Source of the DNA: Zoogloea oryzae
Lineage (GTDB): Bacteria > Pseudomonadota > Gammaproteobacteria > Burkholderiales > Rhodocyclaceae
Reading direction: 5' to 3'
NCBI RefSeq assembly: GCF_030161255.1
Contig: NZ_BSPX01000001.1
Location: forward strand, 156,877 to 220,876
Length of the DNA stretch: 64,000 nt
Shown here: piece after piece, positions 63,413 to 64,000 of the stretch
Layout of the letters: each line of letters begins with the position of its first letter
Position numbering within the stretch: the first letter of the stretch is position 1
The notes under the pieces: generated by a model
What the model was told of the DNA's origin: nothing
The model's input: only the letters and a program-made list of their open reading frames with translations
Databases searched by the model: none
Program-made: the position numbers and the translations under genes

Positions 63413-64000
63413 AGGTCTTCTCCAACGATGCGTTCGATCTCGGCGAGGCTCATCTGGGCCTCGAACTGGGCCTTGATGCGGCTCTGGCGGGCAATGCGGA
63501 TCTGGCGCTGGGCGTCCATCAGGGTGGCGAAATCCACCTTGCCGTTTTCGTAGGCGGCCAGCGCCGACTTGAAGCTGAGGTCCGCCTGGGGCAGCAGGCT
63601 GGTGGCGATCAGCGCCTCGGTGCGGCGGGCGGCGTCGAAGGCCGACAGCTNNNNNNNNNNNNNNNNNNNNNNNNNNNNNNNNNNNNNNNNNNGGCGGTGG
63701 CGTCGAGGCGGGCACGGGCGGCGGAGAGCATCGCCTCGGCCTCGCGCTCCTGGGCGCGGCGGCTGCCCTGCTGGAGCGGCAGGTTGAGCTCCACCATCAG
63801 CTCCCACTCCTTCACGCTGCCCTGGTACTGGATGGGCGAGACGCCGAGGGTGAAATCCGGGTAGCGGTTTTTATAGGCCAGCTCGCGGCCCTTCTCGGCG
63901 GCGCGGACCTTGGCCTCGTCGGCAAAGAGCTGCGGATTGCGGGCGCGCACCCGGGCTTCGAGCGCGGCGGCATCCAGCGCGGCCGGCGGCGGCAGCGGGC
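63409..64000 (-). CDS. cusC: CusC-type outer-membrane efflux protein (partial, with assembly gap)
   Basis: TolC-family outer-membrane factor; 5' end lies beyond the window. The portion from 64000 to the gap reads LPPPAALDAAALEARVRARN, then YPDFTLGVSPIQYQGSVKEW and LPLQQGSRRAQEREAEAM; after the gap ARRTEALIATSLLPQADLSF and AYENGKVDFATLMDAQRQIR. The two sides are in different frames, which the N-run of arbitrary length explains; a real frameshift cannot be excluded. Coupled to cusB. Confidence 0.85.
63651..63692. other. Assembly gap (42 Ns) inside cusC
   Basis: Run of 42 undetermined bases. Its true length is unknown because the coding frame shifts across it. Confidence 0.99.

Noticed and set aside
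63609..63950. A real frameshift making cusC a pseudogene
   Set aside because: The two frames meet at a run of 42 Ns of arbitrary length, which is enough to explain the frame change.

Overview
The window is high-GC DNA from a chromosome that looks betaproteobacterial, most likely Rhodocyclales (Azoarcus/Thauera/Azospira-like). I infer this from gene order and protein character: ribF-ileS-lspA-fkpB-ispH, queA-tgt, mdh beside a citE-like gene, and the block gntR-sdhCDAB-sdhE-gltA-sucAB-lpd-zapE. No search was run. One assembly gap (Ns) lies at 63651-63692.

Layout. 1-13472 (minus) is the N-terminal 4,490 codons of a giant repeat adhesin with a Lap-type retention module. Just upstream of it are a LuxR-type response regulator, a HlyD-type adaptor and a type I secretion ABC transporter (13699-17975), which together read as one secretion/adhesion locus. 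18187-24192 (minus) is the housekeeping run ribF-ileS-lspA-fkpB-ispH plus a small conserved gene. 24265-26402 (minus) is queA-tgt, the queuosine pair, followed by tRNA-Leu(CAA). 26672-31105 holds an esterase, a class III cyclase-FHA protein, a nitronate monooxygenase-like flavoprotein and a CitE-like lyase. 31219-43835 is a TCA-cycle supercluster: mdh is divergent from a HutC-type gntR across a 28-bp perfect palindrome, followed by sdhCDAB-sdhE, gltA, sucA-sucB and lpdA. 43938-47813 carries zapE, a stand-alone secretin-N-domain protein and a DinG/YoaA-type helicase. 48167-52011 is a molybdenum-cofactor run (mobB-moeA-moaD-moaE) led by an ATP-grasp-like gene. 52083-57359 (minus) is a TRAP transporter operon (tatT-dctP-dctQM) and a hypothetical gene. 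57634-58257 is a YitT-family membrane protein, 58555-58698 a 47-codon small gene, and 58742-64000 (minus) a CusCBA-type copper/silver efflux system whose CusB carries a fused CusF domain.

Most unusual content. Two intergenic stretches hold arrays of short palindromes at an exact 21-bp pitch, about two turns of B-DNA. Array A (47858-48100) has 12 units, each with CA-N4-TG at the same phase. Array B (54685-54930, with later copies to about 55300) is built on CAAGTC-N-GACTTG and grades into REP-like hairpins arranged in a 168-bp super-repeat; it sits inside the TRAP operon between dctP and dctQM. A third site (57477-57609) has a 12-bp tandem repeat built from the same words and ends in the same REP pair. 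The arrays differ in sequence but share pitch and palindromic design, so they may be one class of phased protein-binding or structural element. That is the best candidate here for something undescribed.
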